A stretch of DNA of 64,000 nucleotides from Andeanibacterium sp036384795 (lineage in GTDB: Bacteria; Pseudomonadota; Alphaproteobacteria; Sphingomonadales; Sphingomonadaceae), in contig DASVLP010000014.1 of assembly GCA_036384795.1 (NCBI GenBank), positions 84,493-148,492 on the forward strand, in the 5' to 3' direction. Below, in pieces: positions 9,241 through 18,373 of the stretch (within the stretch, counting starts at the first letter, position 1; each line of letters opens with the position of its first letter). The notes beneath the pieces were generated by a model. That model had not been told where the DNA came from. It saw only the letters and a list, made by a program, of their open reading frames with translations, and did no database searches. The translations under genes were made by a program, and so were the position numbers.

Positions 9241-11967
9241 ATGAAGACACGAGCTAAGCCCGAGGGCGGTCGCGGGCCGCTCCGCTTGCCTTTCCGGGTG
9301 GTCGAGAAGCGGGTCTACCGCGGGCCGAATATCTTCAGCCGACGCCCGGTGGTGCGCATCCGGGTCGACCTGGGCGAGCTCGAAGCCTGGCCCACCAACA
9401 AGCTGCCGGGCTTTTCGGAACACCTGCTCGCCGCGTTGCCGGGGCTGAGCAAGCACGGCTGCTCGTGTCCCGAAGAGGGCGGCTTTGCGCATCGCCTCGA
9501 ACTGGGCACTTGGCTGGGTCACGTGATCGAGCACGTCGCGCTCGAGCTGCAGACCCTGGCCGGCAGCCCGGTTTCGCGAGGGAAGACCCGCTCGGTGCGG
9601 GGCCACCCCGGATATTACGACATCCTTTATCGCTATCGCGATGAAGCCTTGGCCCTCGCCGCGGGGGATGCCGCCATTGAGCTGGTCCTGTCGCTGCTGC
9701 CCGGGCGTCTGCGCCCGGCCGGGAACGCCGACGAGGCGCCGGACGTATCCCGGATCGTCGCGGGGCTCGGAGAGCTCCGGGCGCGCAACGGCCTGGGGCC
9801 CTCGACCGCCGCGCTCGCCGAGGCGGCCGAGCGCCGCGGCATTCCGGTCGCCAGGCTTGACCGGCAAGGCTACCTCCAGCTCGGCTACGGCAGCTGCCAG
9901 CAACGGCTGAGCGCAAGCATTACCGGGCGCACCTCGCACGTCGCGGTAATGGCCGCGGGCAACAAGGACCGCACGCGGGAGATATTGCGCGAGATCGGCC
10001 TTCCCGCTCCGCGCGGGCAAGTGGTGCGCAGTGCCGCGGCCGCGTGGCAGGCGGCGCAAGAGCTGGGCCTTCCGGTGGTGGTCAAGCCGCGCGACGGCAA
10101 TCACGGGCGAGGCGTGACCACCGACCTGCACTCCGAAGACGCCGTCCGCGCCGCATTCGAGCTCGCCGCGGCGATCAGCCCGCGGGTGATCGTCGAGCAG
10201 CACATGCCAGGCAATGACCACCGCATCCTGGTCGTAGACGGCAAAGTGGTGGCGGTGGCGGAGCGCGAACCGCCAGCGGTCGTCGGCGACGGCGAGCGTT
10301 CGATCGGAGAACTGATCGAGCTGCTGAATGCCGATCCCCGTCGCGGCACGGGCCATGAGAACGTGCTCACCCGGATTCAGGTGGACGGCGGGCTCGAAGA
10401 TTGGCTGGCGCGGCAAAACCTGCAACTTTCGAGCGTGCCCGGGCCGGGCGAGCGCGTGTTCCTGCGGGGAAACGCCAATTTATCCAGCGGCGGCACGGCC
10501 ATCGATCGCACCGAGGTGATCCATCCCGAGAACCGGCTGACCGCCGAGCTCGCGGCCCGGGCGATCGGTCTCGATGTCGCCGGGGTGGACTTCGTGTGCC
10601 CGGATATCACCCGCCCGGTCAGCGAGACCGGCGGCGGCATTGTCGAGGTCAACGCGGCACCCGGCCTGCGGATGCATCTCGCGCCCTCCGAAGGGCAGGC
10701 GCGCGACGTGGCCGGCCCGATCATCGACATGCTGTATCCCCGCGGCGCGCGCAGCCGAATCCCGATCGTCGCGATCACCGGGACCAACGGCAAGTCCACC
10801 ACCGCCCGGATGGTCTCCGCCATTCTGCGGGCAAACGGCTTGCGAGTGGGCATGACCAATACCAGCGGCGTTTACATTGACGACGTGCTGCTCAAGCCCG
10901 GCGATGCCAGCGGCCCGAAAAGCGCGCGGATGCTGCTTGGCAATCCGGCCGTGGACGCGGCGGTGCTTGAAACGGCGCGGGGCGGGATCCTGCGCGAAGG
11001 GCTGGCGTTCGACCATTCCACGGTCGGCGCAGTGCTCAACATTTCGGCCGATCACCTGGGGCTCAAGGGCATCGATACGCTGCGCGATCTGGCGCGGGTG
11101 AAATCGGTGGTTGTCCAAAGCGTCGCCCGCAAGGGCGCCGCGGTACTCAACTGGGACGATCCCTATACCCGCGCAATGGCGCGCCAGTCGCGGGCCAGGG
11201 TGATCTGGTTCAGTCTCGCGTCCAGCGCGAGCGATCCGCATCTCGCGGCACACCTGCAAGCCCGCGGCAAAGCGGTATTCCGGGAATGCGAGGGCGACCG
11301 GGACGAGCTCGTCCTCTATCACGGCGCGGAGCGCATTCCGGTCGTCGCGGCCAAGGATATCCCCGCGACGCTGGGCGGATATGCGCACTTCAACGTCGCG
11401 AACGCGCTCGCGGCAATTGCGATGGCTACCGCGCTGCGCGTCGACGTGGCGACGATCGCCCGCGCGCTCCGCGGCTTCGCCTCGAGCTACGAGGACAACC
11501 CGGGCCGCCTGAACGTGATCGACGATCATCCGTTTAGGATCGTCCTCGATTATGCGCACAACCCGGCCGGCTTGCGGGCCTTGGGTGATTGCCTCGCCGC
11601 GCTGCGCCCGGGCAAGGGCCGCACGATCGGCATGGTTTCGATTCCCGGTGACCGACGTGACGAAGACATCCTCGAACTCGGCCGGATCGCCCTCGAAACG
11701 TTCGACTACGTCGTGTTTCGGGAAAGCCCCGACGGCCGGGGCCGGTCGCGCGGCGAAGTCATTCGGCTGCTGGAGCAGGGCGCTAAGCAGGCTGCGCGTT
11801 CGGTTGGCCGTTACGAATCCGTTCTCGACGAGCCCGACGCGGTCGAGCGCTGCCTGGCTATCGCGCGGGCAGGGGATCTGGTCGCGCTCCTGCCCACCCG
11901 GATCGCCGCCGTTTACCAGCAGGTGACGCTCCACCGGCCGAACGGGCAAAATGTCCATGCTGCCTGA
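9241..11967 (+). CDS. cphA: Cyanophycin synthetase
   Basis: 908-residue enzyme that builds the storage polymer multi-L-arginyl-poly-L-aspartate from Asp, Arg and ATP. The N-terminal domain (about 1-200) is followed by an ATP-grasp domain (VVKPRDGNHGRGV, EVNAAPG) that adds aspartate. A Mur-ligase-like domain with the P-loop ITGTNGKSTT (about residue 515) adds arginine, followed by its C-terminal domain (DYAHNPAGL, GDRRDEDI). Length matches CphA1. I chose ATG 9241, preceded by AGGAC; the longer frame from 9166 begins in AT-rich promoter DNA. cphB follows 12 bases downstream, so synthesis and breakdown are co-transcribed. Confidence 0.97.
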   Translation: MKTRAKPEGGRGPLRLPFRVVEKRVYRGPNIFSRRPVVRIRVDLGELEAWPTNKLPGFSEHLLAALPGLSKHGCSCPEEGGFAHRLELGTWLGHVIEHVALELQTLAGSPVSRGKTRSVRGHPGYYDILYRYRDEALALAAGDAAIELVLSLLPGRLRPAGNADEAPDVSRIVAGLGELRARNGLGPSTAALAEAAERRGIPVARLDRQGYLQLGYGSCQQRLSASITGRTSHVAVMAAGNKDRTREILREIGLPAPRGQVVRSAAAAWQAAQELGLPVVVKPRDGNHGRGVTTDLHSEDAVRAAFELAAAISPRVIVEQHMPGNDHRILVVDGKVVAVAEREPPAVVGDGERSIGELIELLNADPRRGTGHENVLTRIQVDGGLEDWLARQNLQLSSVPGPGERVFLRGNANLSSGGTAIDRTEVIHPENRLTAELAARAIGLDVAGVDFVCPDITRPVSETGGGIVEVNAAPGLRMHLAPSEGQARDVAGPIIDMLYPRGARSRIPIVAITGTNGKSTTARMVSAILRANGLRVGMTNTSGVYIDDVLLKPGDASGPKSARMLLGNPAVDAAVLETARGGILREGLAFDHSTVGAVLNISADHLGLKGIDTLRDLARVKSVVVQSVARKGAAVLNWDDPYTRAMARQSRARVIWFSLASSASDPHLAAHLQARGKAVFRECEGDRDELVLYHGAERIPVVAAKDIPATLGGYAHFNVANALAAIAMATALRVDVATIARALRGFASSYEDNPGRLNVIDDHPFRIVLDYAHNPAGLRALGDCLAALRPGKGRTIGMVSIPGDRRDEDILELGRIALETFDYVVFRESPDGRGRSRGEVIRLLEQGAKQAARSVGRYESVLDEPDAVERCLAIARAGDLVALLPTRIAAVYQQVTLHRPNGQNVHAA

Positions 11968-11979
11968 AGGAGGGCCTCG

Positions 11980-12795
11980 ATGAGTGAGACCGGCGGGCCG
12001 CTGATCATCATCGGCGGACACGAAGACAAAGAAGATCGGCTCGAAATCCTGCGGACCATCGCGAGCGAAATCGCGGGCGGCAAGCTCGTGATCGCGACGG
12101 TGGCCAGCCACAAGCCGGAAGGCTATTTCGAGACTTACCAGGAAGCTTTCGCGAAACTGGGACAACACAACCTGGTCGAGCTCTATGTGAACGAACGCGC
12201 GGAAAGCCATCAGGAGGAGACGCTTGCGCCGCTGATCGATGCGGCGGGGGTGTTCTTCTCCGGCGGAGACCAGCTGCGCATCTCGAGCCAGATCGGCGAT
12301 ACGCCGATCGAGCGAATGGTGCGCGACATCCACCGCCGGGGCGGTCTCATCGCGGGCACTTCGGCCGGCGCAGCGGCGATGAGCGAGATCATGCTGGTCA
12401 AAGGGTCGAGCGCCGAGACCCATCGGATCGGCGACCTGCACATGGCGCCGGGCCTTGGCCTGGTCCGCGACGCGATCATCGACCAGCACTTCGCCGAGCG
12501 CGGCCGGATCGGCCGGCTGATGGGAGCGGTCGCCCAGAACCCTCGCGTGGTCGGGATCGGCATCGACGAGAACACCGCGATCGTGGTGCGCGGCAGCAGC
12601 TTTACGGTCATCGGCGAAGGGGCGGTCTACATCGTCGACGGCGAAGAGGTCAGCCACTCGAACATTTCCGAGGCGGAGCCCCACCGCACCCTCTCGATGC
12701 ACGACGTGCGCCTGCATGTGCTGAGCCGGGGCGACGGTTTCGACATTCCGACCCGCCGACCCACCGCCGCTGTGCCCGACGAAGGCCGCGCGTGA
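11980..12795 (+). CDS. cphB: Cyanophycinase
   Basis: 271-residue serine exopeptidase (family S51) that cuts cyanophycin into beta-Asp-Arg dipeptides. The nucleophile motif GTSAGAAAM is near residue 128 and the HFAERGR motif near residue 170 is typical of the family. No signal peptide, so it acts on intracellular granules. ATG 11980 has a strong AAGGAGGG site and lies 12 bases after cphA. The GTG of the next gene overlaps its stop. The final step (isoaspartyl dipeptidase, IadA or IaaA type) is not encoded in this window. Confidence 0.97.
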   Translation: MSETGGPLIIIGGHEDKEDRLEILRTIASEIAGGKLVIATVASHKPEGYFETYQEAFAKLGQHNLVELYVNERAESHQEETLAPLIDAAGVFFSGGDQLRISSQIGDTPIERMVRDIHRRGGLIAGTSAGAAAMSEIMLVKGSSAETHRIGDLHMAPGLGLVRDAIIDQHFAERGRIGRLMGAVAQNPRVVGIGIDENTAIVVRGSSFTVIGEGAVYIVDGEEVSHSNISEAEPHRTLSMHDVRLHVLSRGDGFDIPTRRPTAAVPDEGRA

Positions 12796-13733
12796 ACGAG
12801 GCCGCCGACGCGCTCGGCGCGCTGCTGCGCTATCTCGACGACATCGGCTACCACTTCGTCACTCCGACCCCGGCTACCCACGCGCGGGTGCTGGCGCGCG
12901 ATCCGGCGCGGGCGGGCAAGTCGCCGCAGGAGGTGCTCGGCTGGAGCCTGCCGTTCGCCAGCGGCGGGATCGATCCGGCGATCGAGGCGCTGCTCGCCGA
13001 GAGCGGGGTGGTGGAGCCAGCCCCGGGCGGCCTGGTGCGTTCGACGGTGCGGGTCTCGACGGTCGCCGAGCGGCTGTTCCTGCATTCGGCCTATCCGACC
13101 ACCGCCGCGGATTCGGTGTTCCTGGGCCCCGATACTTATCGCTTCGTCCAGCTCATCCGCGGCGAGCTGCAATCTTCGCCGCCATCGCCCGACGGAACGA
13201 TCGTCGACATCGGCACCGGCAGCGGCGCGGGTGCGGTGGTCGCGGCGGACTTGTGCCCCGCTGCGCGGATCGCGATGACCGATCTCAATTCCCGCGCGCT
13301 CGAGCTCGCGGCGATCAATGCCCGGCACGCCGGCCACACGATCGGGGCGCTCGAAGGTCGCAACCTCGCGGGCCTCGAAGGCGAAGTGGAGGTCGCGCTC
13401 GCCAATCCGCCTTATGTGATCGATCCCGCCGGCCGGACGTATCGCCACGGCGGCGACATGCATGGGGCGGAGATTTCGGTCGAGATCGCAAAAGCGGCGC
13501 TCGACACTTTGCGCCCGGGCGGCCGCCTTATCCTCTACACCGGCAGCGCGATCGTCGCCGGCGAGGACCGGCTACGAAGGGCTCTGGAGGAGACGGCAAA
13601 TTCGGCCGGCACGGCGCTGCGTTATTGGGAAATCGACCCCGACGTCTTCGGCGAAGAACTCGAAAATGCCGAATATCGCGACGTCGATCGCATCGCGGTT
13701 GTCGCCGCGATCTTCAGCGTGCCGCGATCCTAA
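12792..13733 (+). CDS. HemK/PrmC-like class I SAM methyltransferase in the cyanophycin operon
   Basis: 313-residue SAM-dependent methyltransferase. An N-terminal helical region of about 100 residues precedes a Rossmann domain with the SAM motif DIGTGSGAGAV (about residue 137), acidic motif II (MTDLNS) and the NPPY motif (ALANPPYVI, about 205) used to methylate amide or amine nitrogen. The start GTG overlaps the cphB stop (GTGA), so it is translationally coupled to cphB. The N-terminal part is unlike PrmC's glutamine methyltransferase domain, so the target is open: a protein glutamine, a peptide, or a small amine. A link to cyanophycin is inferred only from the overlap. Its stop overlaps that of the convergent hemerythrin gene. 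Confidence 0.8.
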   Translation: MNEAADALGALLRYLDDIGYHFVTPTPATHARVLARDPARAGKSPQEVLGWSLPFASGGIDPAIEALLAESGVVEPAPGGLVRSTVRVSTVAERLFLHSAYPTTAADSVFLGPDTYRFVQLIRGELQSSPPSPDGTIVDIGTGSGAGAVVAADLCPAARIAMTDLNSRALELAAINARHAGHTIGALEGRNLAGLEGEVEVALANPPYVIDPAGRTYRHGGDMHGAEISVEIAKAALDTLRPGGRLILYTGSAIVAGEDRLRRALEETANSAGTALRYWEIDPDVFGEELENAEYRDVDRIAVVAAIFSVPRS

Positions 13734-14293
13734 AATCCGCTCGGCGAGGAGACCTGCATCTCCTCCGCGTGATAGCGCGCGAATTCTTCCGCGAACCGCC
13801 GGGCGATCAGCGCCTGCTCGTCGGGCGTCGCCTTCTCGACCAGATCGGGCAGCCACTCGCTTTCTTCCTGGTACATGTGCTGCTGCACGGCGCTTTCGAT
13901 ATGGCCGAGCTTGTCGAGCCAGTCCTGGCTTTGCGGATCGAGCCGCTCGAGCTTGGCCATCTGGATCTTGGTCATCGCCTGCTCTTCATACGCCATCGCA
14001 GCATGCAGCTTGCCGCTGCGCTCGAGCACGATCGGGTAGATCACCGCCTCTTCCGCGTTCGAGTGGCCCAAGAGCAACGCGCCGAGCTCTTTCGCCGCAC
14101 GCTGACGGCTGGCGCCGTCGGAATGGCCTTTCGCCTGGGCGAACAGCGTTTCGATCTTCTTGTGCTGACCCAGGACTTGTTCCAGCCAGGGGCTCTGCGC
14201 CGCCAGCGCCTCGGCCTTGCGGCGTGCTTCCGCGCGATCCTCGTCGCTGGCGGCGGGCATGGCGGCGGAAACGATCTTGTCCAAAAACGACAT
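13730..14293 (-). CDS. Hemerythrin HHE domain protein
   Basis: 187-residue helical protein of the hemerythrin-like HHE cation-binding type. Metal-binding candidates in order are H44 (LGQHKKIETLF), H77-E81 (GHSNAEEAVIYP), H130 and H138 (GHIESAVQQHMYQEESEW). Such proteins bind non-heme iron and often act in oxygen, nitric oxide or iron stress. ATG 14293 is preceded by GAGGAG. An EcfG-like element (GGAAC-N17-CGCT, one mismatch) lies 34 bases upstream. Sits with two other small stress-type genes. Confidence 0.85.
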   Translation of the reverse strand: MSFLDKIVSAAMPAASDEDRAEARRKAEALAAQSPWLEQVLGQHKKIETLFAQAKGHSDGASRQRAAKELGALLLGHSNAEEAVIYPIVLERSGKLHAAMAYEEQAMTKIQMAKLERLDPQSQDWLDKLGHIESAVQQHMYQEESEWLPDLVEKATPDEQALIARRFAEEFARYHAEEMQVSSPSGF

Positions 14294-14326
14294 GGCTTGC
14301 TCCTCGAAATACGGATCGTACCCAGA

Positions 14327-14352
14327 AGCGCACGGGCGTACCCGCTTGTTCC
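14327..14352 (-). promoter_or_regulatory. EcfG-like promoter, one mismatch
   Basis: Minus strand GGAAC-N17-CGCT, one base off the EcfG consensus CGTT, upstream of the HHE gene. Supported by similar elements before the next two genes. Confidence 0.4.
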
Positions 14353-14405
14353 TGTAAAATGTGCGCCGACACTACGACCGGGATGCAGCGCCCATCGCGG
14401 GACGA

Positions 14406-14621
14406 TTAGGCGAAGCTCAGATCGCCCAGCGCGATTTCCGGCCGACGGGCCGAACCGTGAATCCGGTAGAGCCTGCCGCGATCGTTCCACAATTCGGCCG
14501 AGCGCCCCCGCGCCTCGTGGCGCGCAAAAGCGAGCGCCTCGGCGACGTCCGCCGCGTCGAACTCAACGGTTCTGGCGACCCCGCGGTCGTCGTCGGAGAA
14601 AATCAAGCGATAGGTGTGCAT
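14406..14621 (-). CDS. Small conserved-type hypothetical protein
   Basis: 71-residue protein of unknown function, beginning MHTYRLIFSDDDRG and ending in an acidic/hydrophobic tail. It looks like a compact alpha/beta fold with no cysteines, signal peptide or membrane segment. I believe it is real because AAAGG stands 7 bases before the ATG and because it sits between two stress-type genes with a promoter-like element (GGAAC-N16-CATT) at 14659-14683. I do not recognise the family. Confidence 0.65.
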   Translation of the reverse strand: MHTYRLIFSDDDRGVARTVEFDAADVAEALAFARHEARGRSAELWNDRGRLYRIHGSARRPEIALGDLSFA

Positions 14622-14658
14622 TCGCTGCCTTTTTGCAGGTGACGTGAAGCATTTCTCG

Positions 14659-14683
14659 AATGCACGGACGCACTCGGGGTTCC
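14659..14683 (-). promoter_or_regulatory. EcfG-like promoter, one mismatch
   Basis: Minus strand GGAAC-N16-CATT (consensus CGTT), 37 bases before the ATG at 14621. Confidence 0.35.
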
Positions 14684-14704
14684 GGACAGGAAACGCCGCG
14701 CGGC

Positions 14705-14884
14705 TCAGGCGCTCTTGCGATCGCCGCGGTCGCCCTGGCCGGCCTTCACCTGCGTTTTCGCCTTCGTGCGCCGATCGGCCGCGAGCGATCTGCCGACATC
14801 GTCGGATTCCTTGAACCGGCCTTTGTCGTCGCGCCGGACGTACCGTTTGTCGGTTCCGGTATCGATAAGTTCGCGCTTTGCCAT
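14705..14884 (-). CDS. Small basic stress-type protein
   Basis: 59-residue, highly charged protein (MAKRELIDTGTDKRYVRRD..., then FKESDDVGRSLAADRR and a Lys/Gly-rich tail). Such short hydrophilic proteins are common and unannotated in Alphaproteobacteria, often near general-stress genes; no activity is known to me. The ATG at 14884 is chosen over a frame starting at 14962 because AAGGAGAA lies 7-14 bases before it and similarity to known relatives begins here. EcfG-like promoter at 14907-14932. Confidence 0.75.
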   Translation of the reverse strand: MAKRELIDTGTDKRYVRRDDKGRFKESDDVGRSLAADRRTKAKTQVKAGQGDRGDRKSA

Positions 14885-14906
14885 GACGATTCTCCTTCGC
14901 GGGAAG

Positions 14907-14932
14907 AACGCACGGGCCGACTCGCGGTTTCC
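14907..14932 (-). promoter_or_regulatory. EcfG-like promoter
   Basis: Minus strand GGAAAC-N16-CGTT; the -10 is perfect and the -35 has one extra A relative to GGAAC. It lies 22 bases before the ATG at 14884. Confidence 0.45.
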
Positions 14933-14977
14933 GGGGGGCGCGAGCATTGATTTCGTCCGCACCCTGCGAAAGCCGCG

Positions 14978-17401
14978 TCAGAAGTGCTGCTCGTAGCCGA
15001 CCCTGATGGTCCGCGGCTGCAACGGGGTGATCTCGTTGCGGTCGCGCACCAGGAACGGCGAGCCGAGCGCGAAGCGATTGCCCCGGCTGTCGAACAAGTT
15101 GGTCAGCGACAGCGACAGGTTCCGCGAGCCGATCCCCAGCGTGAATTCGAGACCGGTATCGAGATAGTCGCCCTGCAATTGGCCGAGCACGTCACCTACC
15201 CCGAGCGTCGACTTGCCGACGTAGCGGCCGTAGCCGTCGATCGTCAGCAGCGCACGGCCGGAAACCGGCGTCTGGTAGGAGAAGCCGACCCGCCCCGAGA
15301 TGTCGGCGACGTTGGGCAAGCGATTGAAGTCGGGCGCGCTCGTCGCAAACGCCGAATTGGCGGGGACCACGCTCACGAGCTGGTACAGCACCTGACCGGG
15401 TGTGGTCAGGCGGCCGTCGTTGAAATAGACCGCCGCATCGAGTTCCAGGCCGGGCGCCGGGCGGAGCGTGCCGGACAGTCCCAGCGAATAGACCCGGCCG
15501 TTGCCGATATTGGCAGTGATCGGAAAGCCATAGCCGTCGATCAGGTCGGCCTGGATGTTGCGCCAGTCGGTCCATGCGCCCGTGGCGGCGAGATCGAAGT
15601 TGTCGCCGCGATAGCGCAAGCCGGCCTCCGCGGTGCCGATCCGGTCACCCTGGAAGTGCTGGATGAATTCGCGCCGCACCGCGATACCACCCGGGCGGAA
15701 GCTCTGCTGATAGCGCGCGAACAGCGTCAGCCGGTCGCTGGCGCGATATGCCAACGCCACCGACGGCAGCAGGCGCGTTTCGGCGCGCGTATGGGATGCG
15801 CTCGCATCGAGTGCGAGAAACTGGGGCACCACCGGGTCCTGCGCATCGCCCGAGAGCTCGGAATAGGACAGCCGGCCGCCGCCGGTGACCGTCAATCCCT
15901 CGGCGAGGCCGAACGTATATTCGCCGTACAGCGTCGCTTCGTTGACCTTGTTGTCGACCCCGGTGAGCTCGAGCGCGTCCATCGTGCGCCGCACGTCGCC
16001 GCTGTTGTGCAGCAGGCTGACGCCGACCAGCCAGCCTTTTCCGCCCGCCTCGCGCCGCGCCAGCCGCGCCTCGGCAGTCAGCATGTGGATGTCATTGGTC
16101 TGGGTATAGGCCGAGACGGCGCTGGTGTTGCTCGGCGCGACCAGCGAGTTGGCCGGGTTGGCCAGCGTGACGCCTTCGAACTGTTCGAAGACGTTTTGCG
16201 CATCGTAACCCACCGAACCGGTGAATTCGAGCGTGCCCCAGCGCTTGTCGACGACCAGGTCGGCGAGCCAGAAATCGTTGCGGTACGGCTGGGCGATCGT
16301 GCTGGAGCGACTGAGCCCGCCCGAATCCCGATCGGCATACTGGCTGTCGTCGCCATCGATCCGCTGGCCGACCAGGCTGAGGTCGACCGTCCAGTCATCG
16401 CCGGGGGTGTACCGCAGCGCCGCGCGCCCACCGTAAGTGCGCACGTCGTTCACGTCCTTGAGGTTGCGGCCGGTGTCATCGATATAGCCGCCGTCGAAGT
16501 CGGCGAAGCCCACTGCGCGCAAGGCAAGCTGTCCCTCGACCAGCGGCACGTTCAGCACCGCCCCGCCGTCGGCTCCCGGTTGCCCGTGCTCGGTCGCTTC
16601 GGCGCCGATCCACGCCTCGCCGCCCGTCGCTTCGGCGTCGGGGCTGTTGGGTATCACGCGCATCACCCCGCCGAGCGATCCCGCGCCGTAAAGGGTGCCC
16701 TGCGGGCCTTCGAGCACCTCGATCCGCTTGACGTCGTAAAGGTGCAGGTTGGGATCCGGCGCGGCATAGGTAACGCGGCTGTTGCCCCAATACTGGCCGA
16801 CGGTCGCCTGGGTCGGCCCGACGAAGCTTGAATCGGCGATACCGCGGATGAACAGCTTGTTGCGCCCCGGGCCGAGATGGGTCGACGCCACGCTCGCCAG
16901 CCGGTTTTCCACCGCCTGGGTGCCGCGCGTCCCGTCGGCGATCGACACTTGCTCGCCGTCGATGATCTCGACCCCGCCCGGATAGACGCTGAGCGGCACG
17001 TCGCGCTTGCTGGCGGTGACGACGATGTCCTGCGGCGGTTCCGGTGGCGTGGGTTTCGGCGCGGCCTGAACCGGCTTGGGACGGCGGGCGACAATGCGAT
17101 CCGGCCCGGTGTCGATCAGGTAGGCACCGGGCGCGACTTTGCGCGCCTGGAGCGAGGTTGCATGCAGCATCTTCTCGAGCGCGCGCGCGGCGCTCATGCG
17201 GCCGCGCACTGCCGGAACCTGCCGCCTGCCGAGTGCCGGATCGCGCAGCCCGATGCTCACCCCCGCCTGCCGGCTCAACGCGCCGACGGCCTGGGCGAGT
17301 GAACCCGCCGGAAGGTCGAGCACGACCGTCCGCTCCTGCGCATAGGCAGGAGACGCGATGACAACGGCTGCCGCCGCCGCGAGGCTAGCGGCGCGCTTCA
17401 T
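14978..17401 (-). CDS. FecA-type TonB-dependent receptor with STN signalling domain
   Basis: 807-residue outer-membrane transducer. Signal peptide (ASPAYAQE), then an STN (secretin/TonB N-terminal) domain at about 25-95 that signals to FecR. A proline-rich linker leads to a TonB box (DIVVTASKRD, about 128), a plug (VEVLEGPQGTLYGAGSLGG) and a barrel ending in HF. STN plus the upstream fecI/fecR genes means ligand binding outside activates the sigma factor and hence this operon. The long, siderophore-receptor-like barrel suggests a ferric siderophore, but a glycan cannot be excluded. The start overlaps the fecR end by 17 bases. Confidence 0.95.
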   Translation of the reverse strand: MKRAASLAAAAAVVIASPAYAQERTVVLDLPAGSLAQAVGALSRQAGVSIGLRDPALGRRQVPAVRGRMSAARALEKMLHATSLQARKVAPGAYLIDTGPDRIVARRPKPVQAAPKPTPPEPPQDIVVTASKRDVPLSVYPGGVEIIDGEQVSIADGTRGTQAVENRLASVASTHLGPGRNKLFIRGIADSSFVGPTQATVGQYWGNSRVTYAAPDPNLHLYDVKRIEVLEGPQGTLYGAGSLGGVMRVIPNSPDAEATGGEAWIGAEATEHGQPGADGGAVLNVPLVEGQLALRAVGFADFDGGYIDDTGRNLKDVNDVRTYGGRAALRYTPGDDWTVDLSLVGQRIDGDDSQYADRDSGGLSRSSTIAQPYRNDFWLADLVVDKRWGTLEFTGSVGYDAQNVFEQFEGVTLANPANSLVAPSNTSAVSAYTQTNDIHMLTAEARLARREAGGKGWLVGVSLLHNSGDVRRTMDALELTGVDNKVNEATLYGEYTFGLAEGLTVTGGGRLSYSELSGDAQDPVVPQFLALDASASHTRAETRLLPSVALAYRASDRLTLFARYQQSFRPGGIAVRREFIQHFQGDRIGTAEAGLRYRGDNFDLAATGAWTDWRNIQADLIDGYGFPITANIGNGRVYSLGLSGTLRPAPGLELDAAVYFNDGRLTTPGQVLYQLVSVVPANSAFATSAPDFNRLPNVADISGRVGFSYQTPVSGRALLTIDGYGRYVGKSTLGVGDVLGQLQGDYLDTGLEFTLGIGSRNLSLSLTNLFDSRGNRFALGSPFLVRDRNEITPLQPRTIRVGYEQHF

Positions 17402-18335
17402 GGGTCGGCGTTATCCTCCACCCGTCTCCTTGCCGCTCGAATTTGACGCCCATCAGTGCACCCGCCCGTGCGAACACTTCGGCCGGGGTGCCGCTGACCA
17501 CCAGGGTGCCGGTGAAGCGCATGTTTTCCGCGCCGTCCGCGGCGACGATCTGCACGCCGAGATTTCGCCCGAGATCGCGGGCGACGCGCGTCAGCGACGC
17601 ATCGTCGTATTGCAGCAGGCCCTGCTGCCAGTCGCCCACGGTCGCGGGATCGGCCTTGGTGAGCGTCGGCGCCGCATCGGCGCTCGCGCGCGTCAGGCCA
17701 TTACCGGCGTCAAGGCGGATCTGTTGCTGCCCCATCCGATAGACCACCGCGCCCTGCGCCACTTCGACCGCAAGCGCGCCGTTGTCGCCGACCACGTTGA
17801 ACGTCGTGCCGACGTCGACCAGCCTGGTATCGCCGACGGTGACTACGAACGGGTCCGCCGGATTGTGATGGATTTCGAACAACGCCTCCCCGTTCGCCAG
17901 CTCGACCTGCCGCGGCGCGTCCTTGTGGAGCACCAGCTTGGTGCCGCCGTTGAGGATTACCTGCGAACCGTCGGCCAGCGCGAGAGTGCGGTGCTCACCC
18001 GCCGGGACGGCGATCGTCTGCCCGCCCGGCTGCGCGTAGACGAACCATGCGCCGACCAGTGCCAGGCACGCGGCGACAGCCCCGCCCACGCCCCACCAGC
18101 GCTTGCGAAGGGCCGGGGCATCGTTCACAAATTCGGGATGGGTTTCGCGCGGTTCGGCAGCGAGCAGGCGCTGCGCCCAGGCGGCGCTTTCGAGCGCGTC
18201 TTCGTAAGCGGCAAGATGCGCCGGATCGGCTTCGAGCCATGCGGTTAAGTCCCCCCAGTCGTCGAAGTCAGGGTCCCCCACCCTGACTGCCCAGAGCTGG
18301 GCGGCCTCGGTCATGCTTGAATTCTGCGATGCCAT
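17385..18335 (-). CDS. FecR-type anti-sigma/sigma regulator
   Basis: 316-residue inner-membrane regulator that relays the signal from the STN-type receptor to the FecI-type sigma factor. The cytoplasmic N-terminal DUF4880-like segment (about 10-50, with W-x-A-V and WLEADPAHLAAYE) binds sigma. One transmembrane helix lies at about 81-101, followed by a periplasmic FecR domain (about 105-205; AVPAGEHRTLALADGSQVILN is typical) and a C-terminal STN-like domain ending in RRITPTHE-type residues. ATG 18335 is preceded by AGGA. Lies between the sigma gene and the receptor, the classic order. Confidence 0.95.
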   Translation of the reverse strand: MASQNSSMTEAAQLWAVRVGDPDFDDWGDLTAWLEADPAHLAAYEDALESAAWAQRLLAAEPRETHPEFVNDAPALRKRWWGVGGAVAACLALVGAWFVYAQPGGQTIAVPAGEHRTLALADGSQVILNGGTKLVLHKDAPRQVELANGEALFEIHHNPADPFVVTVGDTRLVDVGTTFNVVGDNGALAVEVAQGAVVYRMGQQQIRLDAGNGLTRASADAAPTLTKADPATVGDWQQGLLQYDDASLTRVARDLGRNLGVQIVAADGAENMRFTGTLVVSGTPAEVFARAGALMGVKFERQGDGWRITPTHEARR

Positions 18336-18373
18336 CCTGTCGTCCTGTCGCTCCTATGACGGAGCGCGCGCTC

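Noticed and set aside
10480..12717. 745-codon open frame antisense to cphA/cphB
   Set aside because: A shadow frame produced by high GC and strong codon bias; no family motif, and it covers two well-identified genes.
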